64,000 nucleotides of DNA from Glycine soja. Lineage: Eukaryota; Streptophyta; Magnoliopsida; Fabales; Fabaceae. The stretch covers positions 23,901,744 through 23,965,743 of the forward strand of contig NC_041006.1 in NCBI RefSeq assembly GCF_004193775.1, in the 5' to 3' direction. Below, piece by piece: positions 31,871 to 43,325 of this stretch. Positions within the stretch are counted from its first letter, which is position 1; each line of letters begins with the position of its first letter. The position numbers and the translations under genes are program-made. The notes below the pieces were generated by a model. The model searched no databases. It worked only from the letters and a program-made list of their open reading frames with translations, and was not told the origin of the DNA.

Positions 31871-34558
31871 TGTAACGACCCATCTCGTCGCAATGATATC
31901 ATTACTCTAAAACGCAACATTTCAATTTTAAGTGAAAGTTCTATTAATTTGATTACGAAAATGGTGATAAACTTTTCACAATATACATTCACCAAATAAT
32001 ACACAGATACGTAGAACCACTATACATCATTCACATGTTGAGGTATAAGTCAATTTTTACATGTATCTAAACATAGACTTTACATATCCAATAAAAAAAT
32101 CAAGGAACCAATTAAGGAAAAGTTTGATAACAAAACACAACTCTCCAAAAAGAACTTCAACGTTATCACGTCAGCTCGGCAGCTCCAAGAAAAAGATTCT
32201 CCCTCCAAAATCACCTACTACTACTCATCTGCTCCCACGAACGAAAGTTCGAGATCATCACAAGCACCAACCACACGATACAAAATTGCAAGGGTGAGTT
32301 TATGTAAAAGATTAAAGAATATTAGATGATCATAATTAGAAAGGAAACAATGACAAATAATCACAATCATTCTCAATGTATCCATCAGTTCAACATACAC
32401 TTAACAAACTAGTCTTCAACTTTTCAACAATCCAAATCAATTATGCTCGAAATGATGCTTGCACTAACTTAACTCTCAAATGCAACGTGGTACCATTCAA
32501 TAGGAAATAGTCTAAGCCTGCCCTCATGACACTGTCACTTAGGAAAACTAGGCAGCAACTGTTGAGGTCACCTTGTCGTGCCAAGCCACACCCCTCCATG
32601 TTGATAGGCATGAGTTTCAAGAGAGTTCCAAACCAAGTGATATGCCCCCAAGTACCAGCATTTTTCCTCATGAAAAACCACTGGCACTTATTGACAAAGT
32701 TTATACTATTTCCACACAATTATGCAGTATGAAACATGGGCTCCAACAATGCACTGACCTTGAATAGTTAAAATTTTAAACCAAATCCCCTTACCTCTCC
32801 AGAGATATTCAGACAGTTCACTACACCCCCATGTATATACACATGCATTCATCTCAATGACATCGTCAACATCAACATCATCTCATCTCAATGTCATAAT
32901 CTCATCACAATGTTATCATCAACATCAACATCATTTCATCACAATATCATCATCAACATTAACATAATTTCATCACAATATCATCATCAACATTAACATC
33001 ATTTCATCTCAATATCATCATCAACATTAACATCACAAGCAGTCGCATCCCACACATATACATATAAACTTATGTCGGGGATTATAATTCCTTGGATCTT
33101 CAGACGACATAAGTCACATATAATAACAATTTGTAATATAACGAGACTGATCTTCTAGGGAAAATTTTAATCAACACAACAACAACATCATTCTAGCAAA
33201 TATGTTGCATCTCATTAGTGAAAAATACAGTTCTTCTTGAAAACCAGCATGCAATAAGGACAAACATACAACCCTATAACTGGGTTCCCTGACCCCAACA
33301 CCCATCACCTATCTATATCCCTTTGTTAGCTCCCCGCAACGTCGTTTTGAGATCTCTCAAGTTTACATCCGTTGATCCAAACACAAAACTTTATATGCCG
33401 AATTGAAGACAATTCAATATAGATTTCAAAGAAAAGGTCAATTTTAACATTCAAGGTCAAATACCCATTCAGTTTTAAAAGGGACTAAAATGGTGTTTTT
33501 GGGGTCCACATCAAACATACATCATTTTGAAATTCCGATCGCACCAATGCGATCAGGATTCAACGAAGGTCACAAAAATGAAGTCTATTTTATAAAAGGC
33601 AACTTATACAACGTCTCATTTTCAAGGGTTTTTCAAAGGAAACATAAAAACACCCAATAACGGTAACCAAATCATAAGAGATACAAAAATAGACTCAATC
33701 TATCTAGGAGAAGGCATAGAAATCACGGTTACCTTGAAGAAACCGTGAAGGGAGGGTTGAGGGCTCCGTTATCTACCTAATCCTCGAGTTGAGTTTTGAA
33801 GATTTCATTCTGATTAAAGTGTTCCTCTTTGTGTCGTGGTCCGACAGTAAGCGACAGCGGCTCGTGGCCGTCAGTGGTGGTCATGGGTGGAGGAGGAGGA
33901 GGTTGAGGGCTTTGGGTAAGGGTTTTGGAGAAAGAAAGAGTGAAAAACATGTTCTTTCACGCTGCTATCATATTTATAATCCTGCAAGGCTCCCTTAGCG
34001 AGCTCATCTCACTAAGCAAAATTTCACTTTTAGCAGTAAGTGAGACATTTCACGCTAAGTGAAATTTCTCTTTTGGCTGGGATTACACTTAGCGAGCTGG
34101 TGTCCCTAAGAAAATTATTTCCTCTGGAAAGAATTATGCTTAGTGAGCTAGTGTCGCTGAGAGAATTGTTTCCTCTGGGTGGAATTGCGCTTAGGAGCCA
34201 GTGTCAATGAGCGAGCTGTTCTAACCCAGAAGTGAAATTTCTCTTCTGGCTGGGATTACACTTAGCGAGCTGGTGTCCCTAAGCAAATTATTTCCTCTAG
34301 AAAGAATTATGCTTAGTGAGCTAGTGTCGCTGAGAGAATTGTTTCCTCTGGGTGGAATTGCGCTTAGAGAGCCAGTGTCACTGAGCGAGCTGTTCTAACC
34401 CAGATCAGTCAAACACCATATAATCTAACATCCACACCAAGCAGTTACACAAGGGTAATTCACAAACACTTCAACTAATTCAAATTAATCAAGTAATTAA
34501 ATAACACAAAAATATATCAAACATTTATTTCCAGTTACCAAAATTTTAGGGCGTTACA
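31871..34558 (+). mobile_element. Solo LTR G (2688 bp) inside gag of element F
   Basis: The ends TGTAACGACC and GGGCGTTACA are inverted and extend the TG/CA. TSD TGACC lies at 31866-31870 and 34559-34563. Inside are an ATC-rich minisatellite (32860-33040), and a 172-bp tandem duplication (about 34087-34403) built on CTTAGCGAGCTGGTGTCC and GAGAGAATTGTTTCCTCTGG. No protein is supported. A diverged reverse copy lies at about 60331-63000, matching for example at GCAAGGGTGAGTTTAT and the CACCCCCATGTA region. Confidence 0.9.
32860..33040 (+). repeat. ATC-rich minisatellite in solo LTR G
   Basis: Repeats of ATCATCATCAACATTAACAT and TTTCATCACAAT, with a unit of about 42 bp including shorter subrepeats. 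The reverse copy at 62050-62370 has the same kind of array (GATGTTGATAATG). Confidence 0.85.
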
Positions 34559-35959
34559 TGACCCACCTTCCCCTAGATTCACCAAGTTAATGATGGCTTC
34601 ATTGGCTAAGAAAATGGATAAGTTGCAAAGAAATATTAAGAGGAGGAAGGGAGAGAGATTTAATGAGGTACAAAGAAGAACTCAATAGTTGAGTGGAAGA
34701 ATGGAAGACATAGAGAGGAGGAGGCATCATCAATCACCTCATTCTACTCAAGAGAGTGATGATGGCAATGAAGAAGGTAGAAGGCATAGGAGGAATGGGG
34801 ATGGAATGGATGATGAGAAGGTCAAAATTTGCAAGTTCCTAGGTACTTATGACCCAGAGGCTTACCTTGATTGGGAGATGAAAGTGGACTAAATTTTCAA
34901 TTGCAACAATCATAGTGAAGAAAAGAAAATGAAGTTGGCTAGCATAGAATTTGAGGGATATGACTTGGTGTGGTGGAATCAAATCCAAGTGTATAGAGAA
35001 AGATTGAGAATACATAAAGTGGACACATAGGTGGTAATGAAAAGAATCTTGAGGGAGAGATTTGTCCTACCTCACTATGTATGGAAAATGCATAACAAGT
35101 TACAAAGGCTTTATCAAGGAAGTAAAAGTGTTGATGATTATTACAAGGAGATGGAGATTTCTTTGATAAGAGCAAACATTGAAGAGACTAATAAGGCTAT
35201 AATGGCTAGATTTTTTAATGGCTTGAATAGAGACATTCAAGATGTTGTAGAGCTTCAAAGCTACAACACCATGGATGAACTTATACATAGGGTCGTGAAA
35301 GTAGAGCAACAATTGAGGAGGGAACAAGCCTATAAGAAGACTTCATACACTTGTTCATCTTGGAAGGATAAAGACACTTCCAAGAAGGAGGGTTCTTATT
35401 CACAACATCTTGAAAGGAAGTCTTCAAGAGGTAATCCTACTTCTCCTACTCAACCCCCTTCCAATAAATCTAGTTCCATTAAATGCTTTAAGTGTTTGGG
35501 AAAGGGTCATATTGCATCCCGATGTCTTAACAAAAGGATCGTGATTGTGTTGGAGAATGGAGAGGTGGATAGCGAGTAATCTAGGAGTTCTCATAGTTCT
35601 TCTAGTGAAGGTGAGGATGATGATTTTCTTCCATCGAAAGAGGGAGATCTTTTGATGGTAAGAAGGCTCATGAGAAGCTTGTTCAAAGATCGAGCTGATA
35701 CACAGAGAATTTTTTTTTTCATTCTAGAGCTTGGTGAATGGAAAGGTTTGGTCTCTAATCATTGATGGTGGAAGTTGTACCAATGCTGCAAGCACTAGAT
35801 TAATGGAGAAGCTTGGTTTAAAAACCACCCTAAGCCCTATAAGTTGCAATGTTTGAGTGACAATGGTGAGTTGGTTGTGGATCAGCAAGTGTTACTTACA
35901 TTTTCCCTTGGAAAGTATGTTGATGAAGTGCTTTATGATATGCCTCCCATGAAAGCTGG

Positions 35960-37042
35960 ACATGTGTTTCTTGGAAGAGCTTGAGCGTATGTGCAATGCC
36001 AGTCATCCTAGTCCCCAAGAAAGATGGCATATGGAGGATGCGCACAGATTGTAGACCCATCAACAACATCACCATGAGGTTTTCCAAGATGACACACTTC
36101 ATTCCATGTCACAAAGTGAAGGATGTTTGTCATATGGAAAATCTTTTCTTCAAAAGGGTAGTGCGTCTTCATGGATTGCCTAGGAGCATTATGTCGGATA
36201 TGGATTCCAAGTTTTTAAGCCACTTTTGGAAAACATTGTGGGGAAAACTTGGAACCAAGATTCTTTTCTCCACCACTTGCCATCCTCAAACCGATGGGAA
36301 AATCGAGGTAGTGAATAGAACACTTTCACAACTCCTTAAGTGTTTCATCAAAGGTAATTTGAAAACATAGGAAGAGTGGTTACCCATGTAGAATTTTCCT
36401 ATAATAGGGTAACCAACACTACCACTTCTTTTTCTCCTTTTGAGGTTGTTTATGGTTTTAACCCGTTATCTCCTTTTGATCTAATTCCCTTACCTAATGA
36501 TTCTTCTATTTTGAGTAAGGATGGGATTTCTAGAGCCACTTTTGTTAGGGATCTCCATGAAAGGGTGAGAAATCAAATTGCGAAGAAGCTTAAGCAATAT
36601 GCACGAAGAGTAAACAAAGGGCGAAAGCCCTTGGTATTTGAACCTGAAGATTAGGTTTGAGTACATCTAAGGAAGGATAGATTTCCTTCACAAAGGAAAT
36701 CTAAACTCCAACCTAGGGGTGATGGTACTTTCAAGGTCTTTGAGGAGGATTAATGACAATACCTACAAGATTGACTTGCCAAGTGAGTATGGAGTGAGTT
36801 CTAGTTTCAATGTTGTTGATCTTTCTTCTTGTGATATAGATGTTTTGGATGCAAATTTGAGTATGAATTATTGTCAAGAAGGAGGGGATGATAAAGGGAT
36901 ATCCAAAGAGCATAAGGACCTAGAAGCACTTCATGAGTTGAAGGGTCCAATGACAAGGTCTAAAGCCAAGCTTCTACAAGAAGAGAGGGCCAAGAAAATC
37001 AAGGATGGAATACTCATCAAAGGAAAGGAAGAAGAAAGCTAA
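35960..37042 (+). pseudogene. pol of element F with an RT-to-integrase internal deletion
   Basis: The segment 35981-36370 begins with a reverse-transcriptase N-terminal motif ([28 protein letters not shown]). It then jumps at about 36076 straight into the integrase core ([45 protein letters not shown]). Most of RT, all of RNaseH and the integrase zinc finger are gone, but the fused frame is open. A stop and frameshifts follow at 36371 and 36653. The integrase C-terminal region and the tail KGPMTRSKAK (36719-37042) continue in other frames into the 3' LTR. No functional polyprotein is possible. The protease region (35580-35960) is degenerate. Confidence 0.9.
36880..36888 (+). promoter_or_regulatory. 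Polypurine tract of element F
   Basis: AGGAGGGGA immediately before the 3' LTR. The minus-strand element A has the same type of tract before its LTR (complement of 6003-6012). Confidence 0.75.
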
Positions 37043-37606
37043 AAGGAGCTGAATTGGAGCACCATGAAGATTTGTTGAACAACTCGCTTAGCAACACAAG
37101 CTTGCTAAGCGAAATTCCATATGTAGAGGAAAAAATTCGTTGAGTGCAAATGTCTTGCTTAGCGGCAACCTTCCACAAGAATTTTTGAAAACTTTGGTTT
37201 ACTTGTGTAAGGGGCTTCATGCATGTTGTAAGTAGGCCTTAAATTGTGCGTTTAAGAGGTGATTAATGGGTCAGTTATCTTCTTATGCCTAGCTCTATAA
37301 ATACATAGAAGCTCCTAATTTTGAGGATAACAAATGGTGAATGAATTAAGCTATGCTTAGATTGAGAGCATAGTCTATTCCTGGTTCTTGATTGAAACCA
37401 AATTGATTTTTATCAAGGAAGCTATTCTTTTGTGGCGAATCCTCCTTCGGCTTATCGTTCCTCTAAGGATTACAACTTCAATCTTCCACATCTTCTTCAT
37501 CTTCTCTATTTTTCTATTTTTGAGTTTTAAGAAAATCATTAGTAAAGTTCTTGGATTTTTCATTCGAAATGGTTCGATCCAAGCATGCGTGTCTTGGACC
37601 TCATTA
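36889..37606 (+). repeat. 3' LTR of element F (718 bp)
   Basis: Homologous to 30235-30942. The terminal CA appears mutated to TA (CCTCATTA), which places the TSD CAAGG at 37607-37611. TATA-like CTATAAATACATAG near 37291. Confidence 0.88.
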
Positions 37607-37611
37607 CAAGG

Positions 37612-38229
37612 CTATCACAACACAAATACATTTAAGGAAGGTAAAACACAGGATTTGAGCCCAGAGATTACTTCATATTAATGGTGCCAAACACATAAAT
37701 AAAGTAACCTTTGATAACTAACCCAATCCAAACCCAATAAAGAAAACCTCACTAAACTACATCACACCATACGTAAGTTGATATACAAAGAACCTAGAAC
37801 AACTCATTCTAACAAAGTCGAGTATATGGTATCTTAATAGCCAACACCGGATTATGCTTAATTGGTTTGCTGTCAAACCTCTACTACCAATACCAAAAAA
37901 ACATCGAATAAGAGTTTGACATGTTCAACAAAACAAAAAGTCAATTTGCATTAACAATCATGCTTCAAGAAGCAAACATACTCGGGTACTACATTGACAT
38001 TGTGAAAACAAATAGCAGAAAGCTTTGGTTTTTCCTTTTAACCAAAACCACAACCAGAACTTATTGTCATCCATAACCTTCGACCAATCAACCAACTCTT
38101 CTTCGAATACACACAAGCTCTTATGGCATCATATACTCTATGCTATTGCACACCAAATAACCCTCCAAAACTCATTCATTTGTCTCAACCCAAATACAAA
38201 AGCATGTGGTTGAAATGATCCACCACTAA
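37612..38229. other. Unassigned sequence, possibly L1 3' end
   Basis: A-rich plus strand with weak minus-strand similarity to plant L1 tails. No clear boundary or poly-A tail was found. Confidence 0.35.
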
Positions 38230-39547
38230 GCTTGGTGATGTAATACTAATGCCAATGTTTAAAACCATTTATACCAAACCTTTGTTGCAATAGGACACAG
38301 GAAGAGTAAGTGGTTGTTAGATTCCTCAACTGTATTACATAAAGGACACTAATTATCCTTTGGAGATAACATGATTCCTCTGACTTGAAGGTTATCTCTA
38401 GTAGTTGCTCTATTAATAGACGCACTCCATACGAAGAATTTCACTTGAGGAAGAACCTTAAGTGCTTAAACAGATTTGAAGAAGGATGACTCTTGAGATG
38501 CCTCATCTGTCATGATAGTGAGCTTGTGATAGGCCGAATTCGTAGAATAATTCCCTAAGGGTCTAGCCAACCAAATCCACCTGTACATCCTAGAGGGTTA
38601 GCTGTATAACCAAGTTTAGAAGAAGGACCATCAATTCATCCACTAGCTTCTATTCCCAAACTAACCAGTCCTTTCTCTTAAAAAAATTCCATTTCCAAGA
38701 ATTAATGTCCCATGATCCCATATTTGCCACCAAATCATTTTGTTGTTGTGACACCATGAAGATCCTTGGGAATTTATGTGCCAAACATTCCCCCCTAGGC
38801 CCTAACTACCCATCAATCAATAATTTTGTATTCAGGTTGTCTCCTAGCTCCCACTTAATGGTGCTATCAAACCATGTATTTTCATTGTCCCCACCATACA
38901 CCTTTCTAAGATGCCTCCACCAAATGAAAACTCCACCTCCCAATTCCCCACTATTTAAATTTCTCCACCCACCATACTTTTCCCCAAGACCTCTCTCTAA
39001 AGGACCCATTTTTGGTAGAAAAGTGACCACCTCCATTCATGTAGAACCACATTGAACAAGGATAAGTCTTTGATGCCACCTTTGCCCCCCTCTTGAGAAC
39101 CCCATAGAAAGTTTCTTTCCAAGGATATCAAGATATTTGCAATGCATTGAGACACTTTAAAATAGGATAGCAGAAAAGAGGCTAAGCGGAAAAAACAAAA
39201 TTAATAAGATATATTCTCCCCGCAAAAGAAAGTTATCCATGTTTCCACTTAACCAACCTGTTCCTATGTTTTTCTATGATGGGCTTCCAAGTTTCCAACC
39301 TCCTAGGATTTGCTCCCATGAGAATACCTAAATAAGTGAAAGGAATAGACATCAACTTACAATTAAGCATTGCCATAAACCTTTGAGCCTCCATTCTTCG
39401 CACTCTAATGATACCAACCATACTTTTAAAAAAGTTCACCTTAAGGCCCGAAGTCAAATCAAATCACATCAACAAACTTTTAATAGTGAGAGCATTATTG
39501 AAGGAGGCCTCCAAGATAGTGTAGTATGCATATTGTAGCAAGTAGTG
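38230..39547 (-). pseudogene. L1-type LINE remnant: end of reverse transcriptase and zinc-binding RT tail
   Basis: Read on the minus strand, 39547-39233 gives LQYAYYTILEASFNNALTIK, then SGLKVNFFKSMVG and FTYLGILMGANPRRLETWKP, the classic plant L1 RT C-terminal region. 39030-38800 continues with WWRHLRKVYGG and NTWFDSTIKWELGD. 38360-38240 reads CPLCNTVEESNNHLLFLCP, the zf-RVT domain (CX2C..H..C). Several frameshifts and stops are present. The YADD catalytic box reads YAYY. The upstream RT part of the same element is at 60166-60325, across the large insertion. The 3' end below 38230 is not defined. Confidence 0.87.
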
Positions 39548-39577
39548 ACGTAGCATTGAAGAGACAAGGGGGCCATG

Positions 39578-39594
39578 CCCCCCCCCCCCCCCCC
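39578..39594. repeat. Poly-C run (17 C)
   Basis: An uninterrupted homopolymer of 17 C near the left end of the large insertion. Its length may be affected by sequencing error. Confidence 0.8.
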
Positions 39595-40828
39595 GAAATT
39601 TTATTTTTTTGAAACTGCATATATAAATATAAAGAATTTTACAATAAGGAAACGGATATAAGGAATGTTTTGTTAGGGCGCTCTAGATATAACTAAAAGT
39701 AGATTATAGGCACGCAAATTAGTTTTCTAGTTGATCCCATTCAGATAAAAGGTACTTGTTCGCAGTTCTCTTTGCTCACGGTGCAGTCGACTTTGAAGGT
39801 TATTGGCATGTTTGTGTTCTCTCACAATACGAGTGTGAGATCAAATTTAGTTTTACTAGTGTTAAAATATGTTATATGTTTACATCAATACCTATTTTTT
39901 TTAATCCATAATGTGTAATAAATTTATCAAAATTTGAAACAAAATAATTTATTATGGGATAATTTGCTTAAATATTACTTTTTTTTTATTCAGATTGGTT
40001 TACAATATGAAACTTAAACTTTAGGTAAATAATAATAATATAATATTGGATAAATCATTTTGTTGGTACCTCATTTTTATTTTAGATTACAATTTGGTCA
40101 TTTATTTTTTAAAAGTTGTAAAATGATCTCTTATTTATTGAAGGTTATAAGATGGTTCCTTAAATATTTTTTTTGACTTATTGGATAATCCGCAATTTTA
40201 GTCTCCCTATTTTAAAATAAAGACATTTGGTTCTCTTATTTTAGAAAATTCACAATTTTGGTCAAATTCTTAATTTTGTCAATGTTTTATTTTGGTTCAA
40301 TTGAATGTTAGATCTAACATATTCATTTAAAGTATGATCAAAAATGATTTAATTAACTACAATATATAGAAAACAAAAGAAATAAAACATAGATAAAATT
40401 AGAAATTGGACCAAAATTGTGAATTTTTTAAAATATGGGATCAAAATTTCAGATTTTCTAAAATTTGGAGACCAAATATCTCTCTTTTAAAATATGGGGA
40501 CCAAATTATGAATTTTGTAAAACTAGAGGACCAAATGTTTCTATTTTTAAATAGAAAAACCAAAATTAGGGGACCAAAATTGCATTTGAGCCTATTTTTT
40601 TTATTACATCTTCTATTGGGACACAAGTCAATCTCATTAAAAATTTTCCCACCAAAACTTCTCTTTCTATCTTTCTTTCTTTCTTTTTACCATTTTGTGT
40701 TTTTTTAGTTTCTTTTTTCCTTTTCCATCTATTTATCTATTATTACTTGATGGACACATGTCAACATCTATCTATTCTATCATCTATTTTATTACTTATC
40801 TTCCATCTATCACTATTATTATCTAATA
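39595..40828. other. AT-rich base sequence of the large insertion
   Basis: Repeated GGGGACCAAA/TTTGGTCC-type motifs (40200-40590), TTTCTTTC runs (40660-40690) and TCTATC runs (40725-40810). A segment near 40600-40760 resembles 42130-42262. No gene. Confidence 0.5.
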
Positions 40829-42120
40829 TGTTAGGTCTGGACAACTACTCGTCTCATCCACCTTGGATATTGATGTATAACAATAAGTATAAATTATTAA
40901 TGTCCTAATGAGTTTTTGACAAGTGGACATGAGCATTTTGTTAAAGGAATTTACAATATTCAGTATCGTCCACAATCAAAGAGAGAATGCTTTGTTTTTA
41001 TCTAGCGTCCAACATGCTATAACTAGAGAGTGCCCACCTTTGTGTAAATTAGTATAACACACTATCATTTGGTTAACTCGCGCGTCCACTCTCAAAGACT
41101 GAGAATGACGAAAAATGGAAGTGCGTGTGTTCTAATTTATTCGAATTCTATTTGTCTCTCTTTTTTTTTTAATTGCTAGCATTTGAATTTAAGAAAAGGA
41201 CAATATATAAGAGAAGATAAGGTTTTCATGGAATATTCCCTTAAAGGTCACTTTCACTATAGACAAAAAGCACATGGTGTTGTTTGTACTATGAACCATT
41301 CTTCTCCATTCAGAGCATAACACGTAATCTTATCCTTCAGTGTGAGGCAATGGTCCTTTCAAGGAATCGACATTGATCCCATAATCGATCCTTTACTGAA
41401 GTCTATAAAAGGGTCGTCTCCATTGAGGATGCAATAGACAAAAAAAAGAGATTAGAAGAGAGTAAGAAAATACTTGAAGCAAAACTCTGTTGAAATCACT
41501 AGACAACTGATACACAGTTTTCATTAACTTATTCTTTGCGAAACAAATTTATTTTGTATTTGAACTTAATTGTTTATTCACTCATTGAGTGTTAAGAATA
41601 CTTCTATTCATTCAAACTTTGTTTGTGAAATCCAGGAGTGGCTTAGTGTTAAATGATACTTGGGTTCTCATATTCAGAGGGAGTTTAAAAAGGTATCATA
41701 AATGGTATTAAGAATACCTACAAAGCTAGGAGTGACAGGTTAGAATACTTGTTTTACTATCAAGTTTTGATTAGTGGAACCTTTTACTAGTGAGTAAAGG
41801 AGAACTGAACGTAGCTCAGATTGAGTGAATCAATATAAACCAAGTGTTTCTACTTCTCTCCATAATGGTTTATTGAAAATTCTTATAACACTTTGTATCG
41901 CCTTTTTAACACCAAGTGTTTAGTTGAAAAACTATTTTAAGAACTCTCTTTTATTTGTCACTGGACGACCATATTGATCTTCATTGTATATTAGCTTTAT
42001 CTTCAGTGGATGACCTATTTTTAATATGTTGTTATCTATATTCGTTTTTATATTACAAAAGTTTGTATATTTGATATACACATTATTCAACGCCCTAGTG
42101 TGTTTCTTGCTATTTCAATA
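40829..42120 (+). mobile_element. Possible solo LTR
   Basis: It starts TGTTAGGTCTGG and contains a TATA-like TCTATAAAAGGG at 41401-41412. It lies between two similar flanks (40600-40820 and 42140-42262), as expected if it was inserted. I found no TSD and no clear 3' end. Confidence 0.35.
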
Positions 42121-42267
42121 TCTATTAACTTGTCTATTTATTGTCTATTATTAGTTTAGTTAGGACACTTATCAATCTTTAATTAAATTGTTTTCCTGCA
42201 AAACTTCACTTTCTTTCTACCTGTTTGTGTTTTTCTAGTTTCATTTTTTGTTTTCTATCTATCTATT

Positions 42268-43267
42268 TGTTAGTGCTTAGCTCTACTGAGTTTTAAAAGA
42301 TTGGCTAAGATTTTGTTAAAACATAAGCACTTAGACAATGAAGGAAAGCTGGAGTTGCTGCACATGATGTCCAACGTTATGTCAAGGAATCAGATTGGGC
42401 TCCACAATGCACAAGGCAAGATAAAAGGTCAAATGAAGAATTGAAGCTGCAGGATCCACGATGTCGGATACAATGTCCAGGACATCCTGCCCGAAAATAC
42501 TGGACACATAAATCTGTTATATCTTTAACAGATTATTGTGCAGTTAGCAACAGATTAGACGATCTATCTTTTGGAACGAATTAAAAGGTAATTAAAGTTC
42601 GAATTACAAACTTGAATAGTTCGTTCAGGGATTAGAGATTAAAGATAAAAACTAAAAGATCAAACTTTATCTTTTAGATCTTTAAGTGCAGATTTTTCAG
42701 GAGAATGATAGATCTTATCCAGCGCAAGTTGTTGCAGCCCAGATACGCACACTGCTATATAAACATGAAGGCTGCACGAGTTTTCTACCAAGTCCGGGAT
42801 TGAAGAGTTATTTTGTGAGTTTTGGGACTTGAGTGTTTTGTGAGCCACCTTGATGTTACCCTAACATCAAGTGTTGGACCTGAGTGTGTAGAGTTGATCT
42901 CTATTGTTCAGAGAGCAATCTCTGGTGTGTATTTGATTTAATTGTAAACACGGGAGAGTGATTGAGAGGGAGTGAGAGGGGTTCTCATATCTAAGAGTGG
43001 CTCTTAGGTAGAGGTTGCACGGGTAGTGGTTAGGTGAGAAGGTTGTAAACAGTGGCTGTTAGATCTTCGAACTAACACTATTTTAGTGGATTTCCTCCCT
43101 GGCTTGGTAGCCCCCAGATGTAGGTGACGTTGCACCGAACTGGGTTAACAATTCTCTTGTGTTATTTACTTGTTTAATCTGTTCATACAGTCAAATATAA
43201 TCTGCATGTTCTGAAGCGTGATGTCGTGACATCCGGTACGACATCTGACCTCAGTATCAGAATTTCA
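42268..43267 (+). repeat. 5' LTR of SIRE1 (1000 bp)
   Basis: TGTTAGTGCTTAGC...AGAATTTCA. A TATA box (CTATATAAACATG) lies near 42756. Palindrome-like GATGTC/GACATC motifs cluster at 42365-42490 and 43220-43250. Confidence 0.97.
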
Positions 43268-43269
43268 AT

Positions 43270-43281
43270 TGGTATCAGAGC
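43270..43281 (+). promoter_or_regulatory. Primer-binding site of SIRE1 (initiator tRNA-Met)
   Basis: TGGTATCAGAGC, two bases after the 5' LTR. Confidence 0.95.
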
Positions 43282-43325
43282 GGGCACTCTAAATCACTGA
43301 GTGAGATCTAGGGAGATAAATTCTG

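Larger units (their letters stand above)
31846..35579 (+). pseudogene. gag of element F, split by solo LTR G
   Basis: Gag starts at ATG 31846 (MVSESDSD) and is broken after 31870 by solo LTR G. It resumes at 34564 in the same frame. Features in order are a basic N-terminus near 34593 (LAKKMDKLQRNIKRRKGERF), the gag core ICKFLGTYDPEAYLDWEMKV (about 34830-34890), the ESLIRAN/RFFNGLNRDIQDVVEL region near 35160-35260, and a zinc knuckle CFKCLGKGHIASRC (CX2CX4HX4C) near 35492-35533. In-frame stops lie at about 34686, 34890 and 35028, so no full Gag is made. The knuckle and core are normal for plant Ty3/gypsy. Confidence 0.87.
30235..37606 (+). mobile_element. Ty3/gypsy element F, deleted and interrupted (7.4 kb)
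   Basis: The LTRs are at 30235-30942 and 36889-37606, with TSD CAAGG (30230-30234 and 37607-37611), a PBS for initiator tRNA-Met at 30945 and a purine tract before the 3' LTR. Its sequence and its frame running into the LTR show it is related to minus-strand element A. Gag has in-frame stops and is split by a 2.7-kb solo LTR. Pol has lost most of RT, RNaseH and the integrase N-terminus. It is therefore a dead element whose ends are intact. Confidence 0.92.
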
